Source: Acidimicrobiia bacterium
Lineage (GTDB): Bacteria > Actinomycetota > Acidimicrobiia > Acidimicrobiales > Bin134
DNA length: 62,613 nt
Direction of reading: 5' to 3'
NCBI GenBank assembly: GCA_022821445.1
Contig: JAJEDQ010000130.1
Span: 1 to 62,613, forward strand
A program made the translations under genes and the position numbers. This document shows, piece after piece, positions 33,724 through 41,554 of this stretch (position 1 is the stretch's first letter; the number at the start of each line of letters is the position of its first letter). Under the pieces are notes generated by a model. That model saw nothing but the letters and a program-made list of their open reading frames with translations, ran no database searches and was not told the DNA's origin.

Positions 33724-34836
33724 TCAACGCCACACGTCATTTGCAACCGCGACGACATGTCGGAGCTTGGCCCACTGCTGGTCCTCGGTCATGACGTTGC
33801 CGTGAACCGTCGAAGAAAACCCGCACTGCGGGCTGAGACAGAGCTGGTCAATTGCGACATAGCCACTGGCGTCATCGATCCTTGACTTGAGGTCGTCAGG
33901 ATCCTCGAGCTCGGGGAACTTGGAGGTCACCAGCCCGAGCACAACGGTCTTATCTTCGGGAACAAATCGCAACGGAGCGAAGTCGCCGGAACGCTCGTCG
34001 TCGTATTCCAGGAAGTAGGCGTCGACGTCGAGTTCGCTGAACAACACTTCAGCCACCGGTTCGTACCCACCGCTAGCAAAATAGGTGCTGCGAAAGTTGC
34101 CACGACAGAGGTGAATACAGACCGTGAGATCGTCGGGGCAACCTTCAAGGGCCGCATTGATCAGCGCCGCATAGGTTTGAGGGAGCGCATTGGGGTCGTC
34201 CCCTCGATCGATGGCGCCTTGACGCATGCCAGGATCGCAAAGGTACGCCAGGTTGGTATCGTCGAGTTGCACATAGCGACATCCGGCGGCGTAGAGCGCG
34301 GCGAGTTCGTCCCGATATACCTTCGCGAGATCCTCGAAAAACGAATCGAGGTAGGGGTACGACACGATGTCTATTCCGGCGCGTCCTCCCCGGAAATGCG
34401 CCATCGTCGGCGACGGGATAGTGACTTTGGTGAGGCAGCCCGCCGGTGTGTGACTGGAGACGAATTCATAGTCGGCGACCTGAATCGGATGGTCGTGAGT
34501 GAGTCTGCCGGTCACTGTGATCCGCGGAGGCGCCTGATGAACGGTCTCTTCCGAGTCGGATGTCGCCGCGATCATGCCCTCGACTGTGATACCGCCGAGC
34601 TGCTGGAGGAAGTCCAGGTGGAACCACTCTCTGCGAAACTCACCGTCGGTGATGCTACGGATACCAGTCTCGGCCAGACGATTGACCAAAGCAGCGATCT
34701 CGGTGTCTTCAACTACGCGCAGCCCAGCTGCATCGATCTGCCCAGCTTGGTGGTTCACCCGAGCTTGGAGGATTGTCGGCGTGCGCAGCAGGCTACCGAC
34801 ATGATCGGCTCGAAATGGGGGGTTGGTCTTGGACAT
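33724..34836 (-). CDS. MetE-like cobalamin-independent methyltransferase family protein
   Basis: The 370-residue protein starts RADHVGSLLRTPTIL and has ITDGEFRREWFHLDFLQQLG, RYVQLDDTNLAYLCDP and the probable zinc ligands CIHLCRGN and LCLSPQCGFSS, which match the C-terminal catalytic half of MetE. It lacks the N-terminal MetE domain. Stand-alone MetE-C homologues may transfer methyl groups to thiols from other donors. It is convergent with GH1 and lies 29 bases after ligC on the same strand, so it is co-transcribed with the aromatic pathway. A role in methyl transfer from methoxy-aromatics is a hypothesis. Confidence 0.85.
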   Translation of the reverse strand: MSKTNPPFRADHVGSLLRTPTILQARVNHQAGQIDAAGLRVVEDTEIAALVNRLAETGIRSITDGEFRREWFHLDFLQQLGGITVEGMIAATSDSEETVHQAPPRITVTGRLTHDHPIQVADYEFVSSHTPAGCLTKVTIPSPTMAHFRGGRAGIDIVSYPYLDSFFEDLAKVYRDELAALYAAGCRYVQLDDTNLAYLCDPGMRQGAIDRGDDPNALPQTYAALINAALEGCPDDLTVCIHLCRGNFRSTYFASGGYEPVAEVLFSELDVDAYFLEYDDERSGDFAPLRFVPEDKTVVLGLVTSKFPELEDPDDLKSRIDDASGYVAIDQLCLSPQCGFSSTVHGNVMTEDQQWAKLRHVVAVANDVWR

Positions 34837-34865
34837 TGACGCATTCCTTGCGTGGTCGGTTCAGC

Positions 34866-35810
34866 TCAGCTCCGAAGCTGCTGCTCAAGCTTGTGGAGCC
34901 ACTTGTAGCAACTCATGACTTGGCGGACGGAGCTATTGGGCTCGCGGCCCTCGCGGATGGCGGCAATGAACTCACGGTCTTGGAGCTCGATGCCGTTCAT
35001 GGAAACGTCGACATGAGACACGTCGATGGGTTCGTCGCGCCCCGTGAAGAGGTCGTCGTAGCGGGCAATGTAGGTGCCGGAATCGCCGATGTAGCGGAAA
35101 AATGTGCCGAACGGTCCGTCGTTATTGAACGAAAGTGAGAGCGTGAGGATCGAACCACCGCTGGTCTTCATCTGGATCGACATGTCCATGGCGATGCCGA
35201 GTTCGGGATGGTGGGGGCCTTCGAGCACATTGGCCGCTACGATCTCCTCACCGACCTGGTAGGCGAATAGGTCCACCGTGTGGGCGGCGTGGTGCCAAAG
35301 CAGGTGATCGGTCCATGAACGAGGTTTTCCCAGGGCGTTGGTGTTGGTGCGCCTAAAGAAGTATGTCTGCACGTCCATCTGCTGGATGTTGAGCTCGCCA
35401 GCCTGGAGCTTGCTGCGCAGCCACTGATGCGACGGGTTGAAGCGCCGGGTGTGACCGACCATGGCCACAAGGCCCGAACGCTCCTGTGTAGCGAGCACGG
35501 CTTCCGCCTCGGCAAGCGAATCGGCGAGCGGGATCTCGACTTCGACGTGCTTGCCAGCCTCCATGCAGGCAATCGACTGGCGAGCGTGCATCGGAGTGGG
35601 GGTGGCCAGGATTACGGCGTCCACCTCGTCAACGTTCAGAGCCTCGTCGAGTTCGGTTCCCCAGTGGGTTATGCCGAATTCTTCGGCGACCTCGCGGGCG
35701 GTGTTGGACACGGGGTCGATGACCGATATGACTTCGGCACCATCGATGGCGTCTATTCCCTCTAGGTGTTTGCGACCAAAGGCACCGGCACCAGCAAGGG
35801 CAAGCTTCAT
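34866..35810 (-). CDS. ligC: 4-carboxy-2-hydroxymuconate-6-semialdehyde dehydrogenase
   Basis: The 314-residue Gfo/Idh/MocA-fold oxidoreductase begins MKLALAGAGAFGRKHLEGID (NAD(P)-binding glycine motif) and has CMEAGKHVEVEIPLADS and VGHTRRFNPSHQWL. The long stretches RSWTDHLLWHHAAHTVDLFA, GTFFRYIGDSGTYIARYDDL and QDREFIAAIREGREPNSS match LigC closely as I recall it. It oxidises the protocatechuate 4,5-cleavage product (hemiacetal form) to 2-pyrone-4,6-dicarboxylate. ATG 35810 (AGGATC upstream) gives the family N-terminus. It is divergent from galD with a palindromic operator between. Confidence 0.93.
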   Translation of the reverse strand: MKLALAGAGAFGRKHLEGIDAIDGAEVISVIDPVSNTAREVAEEFGITHWGTELDEALNVDEVDAVILATPTPMHARQSIACMEAGKHVEVEIPLADSLAEAEAVLATQERSGLVAMVGHTRRFNPSHQWLRSKLQAGELNIQQMDVQTYFFRRTNTNALGKPRSWTDHLLWHHAAHTVDLFAYQVGEEIVAANVLEGPHHPELGIAMDMSIQMKTSGGSILTLSLSFNNDGPFGTFFRYIGDSGTYIARYDDLFTGRDEPIDVSHVDVSMNGIELQDREFIAAIREGREPNSSVRQVMSCYKWLHKLEQQLRS

Positions 35811-35865
35811 CGTAGATCCTCTCGGCTTCCACTCGTGCAGATGATCTTGCCACCTGCCCGCCAGG

Positions 35866-35889
35866 AATGTCGACAATCTTGTTGACATT
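35866..35889. promoter_or_regulatory. Probable GntR operator between ligC and galD
   Basis: Arms AATGTCGACAA (35866-35876) and TTGTTGACATT (35879-35889) form an inverted repeat with one mismatch and a 2-base spacer. It includes TGTCGACAATC, which is also in the ligJ/ligA promoter at 41077. The position, 16 bases before the galD start and 56 before ligC, would block both promoters. Confidence 0.65.
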
Positions 35890-35904
35890 TGCGAAACTCG
35901 TCCA

Positions 35905-36978
35905 ATGGAAGGCGGCATTCCTTGCATGATCATGCGCGGTGGATCGTCCAAGGGGGCCTACTTCCTGCAAGAAGACTTGCCCACTGGTGCCGATGAGCGT
36001 GCTTCCCTGCTTCGTCGGATCATGGGCTCACCAGACCCTCGCCAGATCGACGGGATTGGGGGGGCCCACCCACTAACGTCGAAGGTGGCAATTGTCGCGC
36101 CGTCTCCCGACGGAGAGGCCGATGTCGACTATCTATTCCTCCAGGTCAACGTTGAAGACGACATAGTTTCCGACCGGCAGAACTGTGGCAACCTGCTTGC
36201 CGGCGTCGCCCCGTTTGCAATCGAACGAGGCGTCATCGATGCTCCCAGCGATGGCGAGGCGACGGTGAGGATCCGCATGCTCAACACCGACTCGATTGCC
36301 ACTGCGCGGCTCGAAGTGCGCGACGGCACCCCGGTCTACGACGGCGATATGACGATTTCGGGCGTGCCAGGAACCGCCGCAGCGATCTCTCTGGAGTTCG
36401 AGGAAATTGCCGGGAGCTCGGCCGCTGCGCTACTCCCGACCGGCAAGCCGTTTGATGAAGTCGAGGGCATCGCCTGCACGATGGTTGACAATGGCATGCC
36501 GGTGGTCGTGATGGCGGCGGCCGACCTCGGTGTCACCGGCTATGAGCCATGCGCCGTCCTCGAAGGCAACGAGGCCCTGCGCACGAAACTCGAAGCGATC
36601 CGCGTCCAAGCGGGATACCGAATGGGCCTCGGTGACGTCAGCGCAACGACAGTGCCGAAGCTCACGTTCGTCGCCCCACCGCAGGCGGGTGGAAATCTCT
36701 GTACTCGCACCTTCATTCCCCACCGGTGCCACGACGCTATAGGTGTGTTTGGTGCGGTGGCGGTCGCCACCGCCGCACTGCTTCGCGGGTCGCCGGCGCA
36801 CGAACTGCTCACTCCACCCGACGACAGCGTGGTCCGGCTCGAGCACCCCACCGGCCATTTTGACGCAGTCATAGAGATCAGCACCGATGCCGACGGCACG
36901 ATCGAGGTTCCCCGCGTCGGGATAATTCGAACCACCCGAAAGCTAATGGACGGCACCGTCTTCCCTCGTCCGGAGTAG
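35905..36978 (+). CDS. galD: 4-oxalomesaconate tautomerase (PrpF family)
   Basis: This 357-residue PrpF-fold isomerase starts GGIPCMIMRGGSSKGAYFL and contains SPDPRQIDGIGGAHPLTSKV and QNCGNLLAGVAPFAIERG, typical of GalD/LigU-type enzymes with the catalytic Cys/Lys region. It converts the keto to the enol form (or shifts the double bond) of 4-oxalomesaconate so that LigJ can hydrate it. It heads the plus-strand unit galD-ligI-gntR and is two bases from ligI. Confidence 0.92.
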   Translation: MEGGIPCMIMRGGSSKGAYFLQEDLPTGADERASLLRRIMGSPDPRQIDGIGGAHPLTSKVAIVAPSPDGEADVDYLFLQVNVEDDIVSDRQNCGNLLAGVAPFAIERGVIDAPSDGEATVRIRMLNTDSIATARLEVRDGTPVYDGDMTISGVPGTAAAISLEFEEIAGSSAAALLPTGKPFDEVEGIACTMVDNGMPVVVMAAADLGVTGYEPCAVLEGNEALRTKLEAIRVQAGYRMGLGDVSATTVPKLTFVAPPQAGGNLCTRTFIPHRCHDAIGVFGAVAVATAALLRGSPAHELLTPPDDSVVRLEHPTGHFDAVIEISTDADGTIEVPRVGIIRTTRKLMDGTVFPRPE

Positions 36979-36980
36979 CA

Positions 36981-37886
36981 ATGGCTACTCGTAATCCTCC
37001 CCACACGTTCCCGCTTGAACGAACCGTGGCTGGCCCCCGACCCGAGATCAGTCCGCCGGTGGCGTTCACCCCTCCGCCGCTAGCGTGCGACGCCCACTGC
37101 CACGTCTTCGGCCCGGCCGCGGCGTTCCCGTTCTCCCCCAACCGTACCTACACGCCGCCCGACTCCGGGATCGACGACTTTCTACGCCTTCAGGACCGTC
37201 TCGGTCTCTCGCGTGCAGTGTTCGTGCAGGCCAGCTGCCACGGCTCGGACAACACTGCGATGGTCGACGCAATCAAGCGTGGTGGGGGGAGATTTGCCGG
37301 TGTGGCGATGATCGATCAGTCGTATACCGACGACGACTTAATCGAGTTGCACGAAAACCGAGTGCGGGGCATCCGATTCAACTTTGTCGCCCATCTCGGC
37401 GGTGCCCCCGACCTCGACGAGTTCTGGGAGCTTGTGTACCGGGTCGCCAAGTTCGATTGGCACATTGTCCTGCACTTCGACGCAAAGGACTTCGCCACAT
37501 ACACCGACGTCCTCGATGCCATACCAGTCCCGTACATCATCGATCACATGGCCCGCGTCCCCGCCGCGCACGGTATCCATCAGGAGCCGTTCCAGCGACT
37601 GCTCGAACGCATCTCCACCGACGATCGCTGCTGGGTGAAGATCAGTTGCGCCGAACGTCTCACAGAAGGACAGGTAGCACCATTCGACGATGTCATTCCA
37701 TTGGCTCGGGCGCTCGTCGAAGCAGCCCCTGATCGACTCCTGTGGGGCACCGACTGGCCCCATCCGAACCTCAATGTCATGCCCGACGAAGGCGAGCTTC
37801 TCGATCTCCTTGCAGCCTTCGCTCCCGACGAATCCGTACGAAACCGCATTCTGGTGGACAATCCCCAGGTGCTGTATACCTTCTAG
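36981..37886 (+). CDS. ligI: 2-pyrone-4,6-dicarboxylate hydrolase
   Basis: The 301-residue amidohydrolase has the metal-free-like LigI layout: CDAHCHVFGPAAAFPFSP, RAVFVQASCHGSDN, GIRFNFVAHLGG, PYIIDHMARVPA and the C-terminal LLWGTDWPHPNLN with the catalytic Asp. It hydrolyses the lactone 2-pyrone-4,6-dicarboxylate, made by LigC, to oxalomesaconate. Genes for the steps before and after (ligC, galD) are adjacent, which supports the call. Confidence 0.93.
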   Translation: MATRNPPHTFPLERTVAGPRPEISPPVAFTPPPLACDAHCHVFGPAAAFPFSPNRTYTPPDSGIDDFLRLQDRLGLSRAVFVQASCHGSDNTAMVDAIKRGGGRFAGVAMIDQSYTDDDLIELHENRVRGIRFNFVAHLGGAPDLDEFWELVYRVAKFDWHIVLHFDAKDFATYTDVLDAIPVPYIIDHMARVPAAHGIHQEPFQRLLERISTDDRCWVKISCAERLTEGQVAPFDDVIPLARALVEAAPDRLLWGTDWPHPNLNVMPDEGELLDLLAAFAPDESVRNRILVDNPQVLYTF

Positions 37887-37891
37887 TTGCT

Positions 37892-38530
37892 ATGAGCCGC
37901 GCTGATTCCGTCACCGACACCCTTCGGCAGGCCATCCTGAAGGGCCGATTCGAGCCGGGAGATCGCCTCCTGGAAGTGGCGCTTGCCGAGGAGTACGCGG
38001 TGGGCCGGGCCGCGATTCGGTCTGCGCTCTTGGAGCTGACGTCCGGGGGACTCGTGAAGCGAGAGGCCAACCGTGGCGCGACTGTGCGGCGGATTTCGAT
38101 CGCCGAGGCGATCCAGATCACCGAAGCACGCGCCGTTCTCGAGAGTCTCATCGCCGCCAGGGCGGCCCGCAATGCGTCAGCCGAATGCCACTCAGAACTC
38201 CGCCAGATCATCGCCGAAATGGAAGAAGCTGTCAGCGACGGCCAGAGCCAGGCCTATTCCGAGCTCAATGGACACATGCACTGCCGCCTAAGGGAAATGA
38301 GCGGCCACCATATTGCCTCGCAGCTGGTCGCTAATCTGCGCGATCGCGCCGCCCATCACCAGTACCGGCTCGCATTGATGCCGGGCCGCCCAATCGAGTC
38401 CCTGGAGGAGCATCGGGCAATTGTCGAAGCAGTCGTCGCTGGCGAAGAGGACACGGCTGCGCAGGCAATGCAAAACCACCTCCACTCGGTGATCGACGTG
38501 TTGACACGATGGGGCGACGCTCCCCGCTGA
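37892..38530 (+). CDS. GntR-family regulator with FCD domain
   Basis: This 212-residue protein has an N-terminal winged helix (TDTLRQAILKGRFEPGDRLL, YAVGRAAIRSALLELTSGGL) and a helical FCD effector domain with the metal-site pattern AYSELNGHMHCRLREM and LEEHRAIVEAVVAGE. ATG 37892 lies five bases after ligI and gives the family start; the longer frame runs back through ligI. It is the only regulator in the cluster and FCD-type GntR proteins bind TTGTCNNACAA-like palindromes, so the two TGTCGACAATC elements are its likely targets and a pathway intermediate its effector. Confidence 0.9.
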   Translation: MSRADSVTDTLRQAILKGRFEPGDRLLEVALAEEYAVGRAAIRSALLELTSGGLVKREANRGATVRRISIAEAIQITEARAVLESLIAARAARNASAECHSELRQIIAEMEEAVSDGQSQAYSELNGHMHCRLREMSGHHIASQLVANLRDRAAHHQYRLALMPGRPIESLEEHRAIVEAVVAGEEDTAAQAMQNHLHSVIDVLTRWGDAPR

Positions 38531-38569
38531 AGGCTTGACGTCCTGGTACGGGGCTCAATTTGACGGGGA

Positions 38570-39358
38570 TCAGATGTCGGGGAGATCTGGCAGACCTTCG
38601 GCAAGAACCGATTCGAGAATTTGCATCGTGGCTTGAGTCATAGTGGATGCCACAACGAGTTCGTCGAGGAGGTCGACGGCGGCCGCCATCTCATCGAGAC
38701 GTCGCTTGGCGTGGAGGCCAGTTCCTTCTACGAGACGGCGGATAAACTGCTCGTCGGCATCGGCCAGCTGTCCCATCACGCTCTGCCAGGTCTCGACGGC
38801 GAGATCGGCCTTTCGGGCGCCCCTCAAGGACTCGATCAAAACGGCGGCAACGCCTTTGATCACGACGCTGCGCAGCAGCTTTCGGGTGGCGGCCTCACCC
38901 GGTTCGGTGCCTACGACCTCGACCGTGGCACCGAGAGGGGTGACGGCAGCGAGGAACTCGGCGGCGGCGGGGCCGGAGGCGAGCATCGGCGTGCGCAGGC
39001 CACGATCCGGAACGGTGGTCATAAGTGCGATGTCGGTGAACCGGAGGCTTGCGCCTGCCGCCATAGTTGCGAGCTCTCGTTTCTTTGCCGGTGACGATGT
39101 CGACAAGTCGGCATAGACGGCACCCGTGGGAATCGTGTGGAGGGCTTGGGTCAGCGCGTCCAAAGCATCAGCGCCCGCCGTGATGGCGAGTACGAACTCG
39201 GCGTCGACCACCGCAGACGCAGGATCCGTCACACGCATGACACCGGTTGGCGTGTCAACGTCAGCCGGATCAAATCCGATGACCTCGGCCCTGGCGGCGG
39301 CGAGGTCTCGGCTGATCTCCGATCCCGCTTCGCCTAGGCCGAAGACTGCGATGCGCAT
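38570..39358 (-). CDS. NAD(P)-binding dehydrogenase with DUF1932-like C-terminus
   Basis: The 262-residue protein begins MRIAVFGLGEAGSEISRDLA, a Rossmann motif of the 6-phosphogluconate-dehydrogenase superfamily. It continues with GAVYADLSTSSPAKK and a helical C-terminal domain (LLRSVVIKGVAAVLIESLRG) like DUF1932. Its ATG overlaps the ligK stop by one base (TGATG), so it is coupled to the aldolase and should act on a nearby intermediate, possibly reducing or oxidising a 2-hydroxy acid. The exact reaction is unknown. Confidence 0.8.
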   Translation of the reverse strand: MRIAVFGLGEAGSEISRDLAAARAEVIGFDPADVDTPTGVMRVTDPASAVVDAEFVLAITAGADALDALTQALHTIPTGAVYADLSTSSPAKKRELATMAAGASLRFTDIALMTTVPDRGLRTPMLASGPAAAEFLAAVTPLGATVEVVGTEPGEAATRKLLRSVVIKGVAAVLIESLRGARKADLAVETWQSVMGQLADADEQFIRRLVEGTGLHAKRRLDEMAAAVDLLDELVVASTMTQATMQILESVLAEGLPDLPDI

Positions 39359-40062
39359 CATTCGAGTGACTCGACCCACTCGACGCCCATAGCGGCGAGC
39401 TCGGCGCGCAGCCCGTAGAAGTCGAGTCCAAGCTCGCCAGCTTCGAGCCTTGCTCGAGTGCCTGCCTCCTTGGCAAGCCGCGCATTCGATTGCTCAAGCG
39501 CCCAGGCCGCTTCTCCGCGAGCTACGACCACAACTCCATCATCGTCGGCGCATATCACATCGCCGGGATGGACGATCTGCTCGCCGATGCGAATCGGTAC
39601 GTTGACCGAACCGGCGGTGTTCTTTACCGTGCCTTGGCAAGAGACATGGCGACTCCAAACGGGGAAGCCCATTTCTCGCAGTTCAGCGGTGTCGCGAACA
39701 CCTGCGTCCGTGACAAGGGCCCGCACGCCCCGGGCCATTACCGACGTGCCGAGTAGATCCCCGAATCCGCCGTGGGTCGACGGTGCGGTGGTGGTGACAA
39801 CCAGGATGTCGCCAGAGCCGCACTGTTCGACGGCAGCGTGGATCATTCCGTTGTCGCCTGGATGACAGAGGACGGTGACTGCGGTGCCGGCGACGCGGGC
39901 ACCAGTCTGTATCGGCGTGATCTCGGCGCCGAAATAACCACGACGGCCGATGGCCTCGTGCACAGTGGCCGTGCCCATCGAGGCAAGGGAGTCAACGGTG
40001 TCGAGCGGCGCTCGCTCGATTGAAGTGACGACGACGTGGCGTGGTCCATGGATATTGGTCAT
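39358..40062 (-). CDS. ligK: 4-carboxy-4-hydroxy-2-oxoadipate aldolase (LigK/RraA-like)
   Basis: The 234-residue protein of the RraA/HMG-CHA aldolase family has TVHEAIGRRGYF, GTAVTVLCHPGDNGMIHAAV, GSGDILVVTTTA, and the active-site region GVRALVTDAGVRDTAELREMGFPVW with HPGDVICADDDGVVVVA binding divalent metal. It splits carboxy-hydroxy-oxoadipate into oxaloacetate and pyruvate, the last step of 4,5-cleavage. ATG 40062 sits just after the ligJ stop (40064); longer frames are not family-like. Confidence 0.93.
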   Translation of the reverse strand: MTNIHGPRHVVVTSIERAPLDTVDSLASMGTATVHEAIGRRGYFGAEITPIQTGARVAGTAVTVLCHPGDNGMIHAAVEQCGSGDILVVTTTAPSTHGGFGDLLGTSVMARGVRALVTDAGVRDTAELREMGFPVWSRHVSCQGTVKNTAGSVNVPIRIGEQIVHPGDVICADDDGVVVVARGEAAWALEQSNARLAKEAGTRARLEAGELGLDFYGLRAELAAMGVEWVESLE

Positions 40063-40063
40063 T

Positions 40064-41065
40064 TCAGGCTCCGAGACGGGGGTAGACGCGGCGAATATTT
40101 GATTCGTAGATCGCCGCCCGATCGGCATCGGTGATGTTCGCAGCGTCGATATAGACCTTTGTGTCATCGAAGTAATTCCCGGTGTCAGGATCGATGCCGC
40201 GCACGGCACCGACCATCTCCGATGCGAATAGGACGTTTTCCATCGGAACGACGTCGACGAGCAGATCGATTCCAGGCTGGTGGTACACGCAGGTATCGAA
40301 CCAGATGTGATCCATGAGCCCGTCGAAGTCCCAGCCTTTGTCTTGGGCAAGGCCTTTGAAGCGACCCCAGTGGTACGGGACAGCGCCTCCGCCGTGGGGT
40401 ATCACCCAGCGCAGTCCGGGGAAGCTACTCATGAACCCGGACGTGAGCGCTTGGACGAATGCTGTTGTATCGGCGCCGAGATAATGGGAACCGGTGGTTA
40501 AGAAGTGCTCATTGCACGATGTGGAGACATGGATCATTCCGGGTACGTCGAGTTCCTGCATGGCCTCCCAAAGGGGCCACCAGTAGCGGTTCCAGAGCGG
40601 CGGCCCGTTCCAGAGGCCACCGGATGGATCGGGATTCACGTTGCAGCCGATGAAGCCCATCTCCTGGACACAGCGGCGCAGCTCATGCACCGACGAGTCG
40701 ATAGCCACTCCGGGTGATTGCGGCAGTTGGCATACTGGGGCGAAATTCTCGGGAAAAAGGTCGCAGCAACGTCGAATCAACTCGTTCTGGTGTTCGGTCC
40801 AGAATAGTGACGTGTATTCGTTGCCCAAATGGTGACCCATCCAACTGGCTCGCGGCGAGAAGATCGTGAGATCGGTGCCCCGCTCCCTCTGGAACTTCAG
40901 CTGGGCGCCCTCGAGCGACTCGCGGATTTGGTCGTCGCTGACATTGATGACCCCTTTCTCTCCCACGTGGAGCGGATCAGCCTCGACTTCAGCAGTTTGA
41001 GCCTTTCGCCACTCGCCAACCGACGGCGGTGTAGTGGTGTAATGGCCATGGCAATCTATGACCAA
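40064..41065 (-). CDS. ligJ: 4-oxalomesaconate hydratase (amidohydrolase family)
   Basis: This protein of about 333 residues starts VIDCHGHYTTTPPSVGEW with the metal-binding HGH and has SPRASWMGHHLG, GCNVNPDPSGG, HVSTSC, WVIPHGGGAVPYHWGRFKGL and VLFASEMVGA. These match LigJ-type hydratases. A TTG at 41065 with AGGGGGCCCG just before it is the likely start; no ATG fits the family N-terminus. It hydrates oxalomesaconate to the LigK substrate. It is divergent from ligA across a palindromic operator and coupled to ligK. Confidence 0.92.
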   Translation of the reverse strand: MVIDCHGHYTTTPPSVGEWRKAQTAEVEADPLHVGEKGVINVSDDQIRESLEGAQLKFQRERGTDLTIFSPRASWMGHHLGNEYTSLFWTEHQNELIRRCCDLFPENFAPVCQLPQSPGVAIDSSVHELRRCVQEMGFIGCNVNPDPSGGLWNGPPLWNRYWWPLWEAMQELDVPGMIHVSTSCNEHFLTTGSHYLGADTTAFVQALTSGFMSSFPGLRWVIPHGGGAVPYHWGRFKGLAQDKGWDFDGLMDHIWFDTCVYHQPGIDLLVDVVPMENVLFASEMVGAVRGIDPDTGNYFDDTKVYIDAANITDADRAAIYESNIRRVYPRLGA

Positions 41066-41076
41066 CGGGCCCCCTG

Positions 41077-41090
41077 GATTGTCGACAATC
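41077..41090. promoter_or_regulatory. Perfect 14-bp palindrome, probable GntR operator between ligJ and ligA
   Basis: GATTGTCGACAATC is a perfect palindrome 11 bases upstream of the ligJ start and 65 before ligA. Its TGTCGACAATC half is shared with the ligC/galD operator at 35868-35878. A CATACT hexamer downstream (41106) could serve as a ligA -10. Confidence 0.7.
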
Positions 41091-41155
41091 GTGTAAACAG
41101 TTTGCCATACTGCGCACGCGCAACAACGGGGCCTACAACTCACCGAGGAGATCCA

Positions 41156-41554
41156 ATGGCTATCGAAAAGCCCTACCTCGACATTCCCGGCACGATCGTC
41201 TTTGATGCCGACCAGGCTCGTCTGGGGTATCACCTCAACCAGTTCGCAATGTCGCTCATGAACGCCGACAACCGCAAGCGGTTCAAAGCCGACGAGGATG
41301 CCTACCTCGACGAGTGGGGTATGACCCACGAGCAGAAGCAAGCAGTTGTCGACCGCGATTTCAACCGTCTCCTCGCCCTTGGTGGCAACATCTACTTCCT
41401 GGCCAAAATCGGTGCGACCGACGGTCTCAGTTACGTCCAGATTGTGTCCTCGATGACCGAGAACGACGCCGACCAGCATGCCGCGATGATGATCGCCGGC
41501 GGTCGGTCGGTTGATGGCAACCGGTATCTGCATGAGTGGGAGGATCGCCCGTGA
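41156..41554 (+). CDS. ligA: Protocatechuate 4,5-dioxygenase alpha subunit
   Basis: This 132-residue small helical subunit begins MAIEKPYLDIPGTIVFDADQ and has GYHLNQFAMSLMNADNRKRF, EDAYLDEWGMTHEQKQAVVD and GGNIYFLAKIGATDG, all LigA features. It caps the active site of LigB. The ATG at 41156 follows GAGGAGATCCA. The stop overlaps the ligB GTG (GTGA, 41551-41554). Confidence 0.95.
   Translation: MAIEKPYLDIPGTIVFDADQARLGYHLNQFAMSLMNADNRKRFKADEDAYLDEWGMTHEQKQAVVDRDFNRLLALGGNIYFLAKIGATDGLSYVQIVSSMTENDADQHAAMMIAGGRSVDGNRYLHEWEDRP

Noticed and set aside
39106..39120. TGTCGACAAG inside the DUF1932-type gene as a third GntR site
   Set aside because: It lies within coding sequence, lacks the second half of the palindrome, and is not near a promoter.
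40063..40350. Upstream extension of the ligK frame to 40350
   Set aside because: It is antisense-like low-similarity sequence overlapping ligJ; the RraA-type start is at 40062.
40829..41155. N-terminal extension of ligA running through ligJ
   Set aside because: LigA homologues start at MAIEKPY-like sequences, and a ribosome-binding site precedes the ATG at 41156; the extension is antisense to ligJ.
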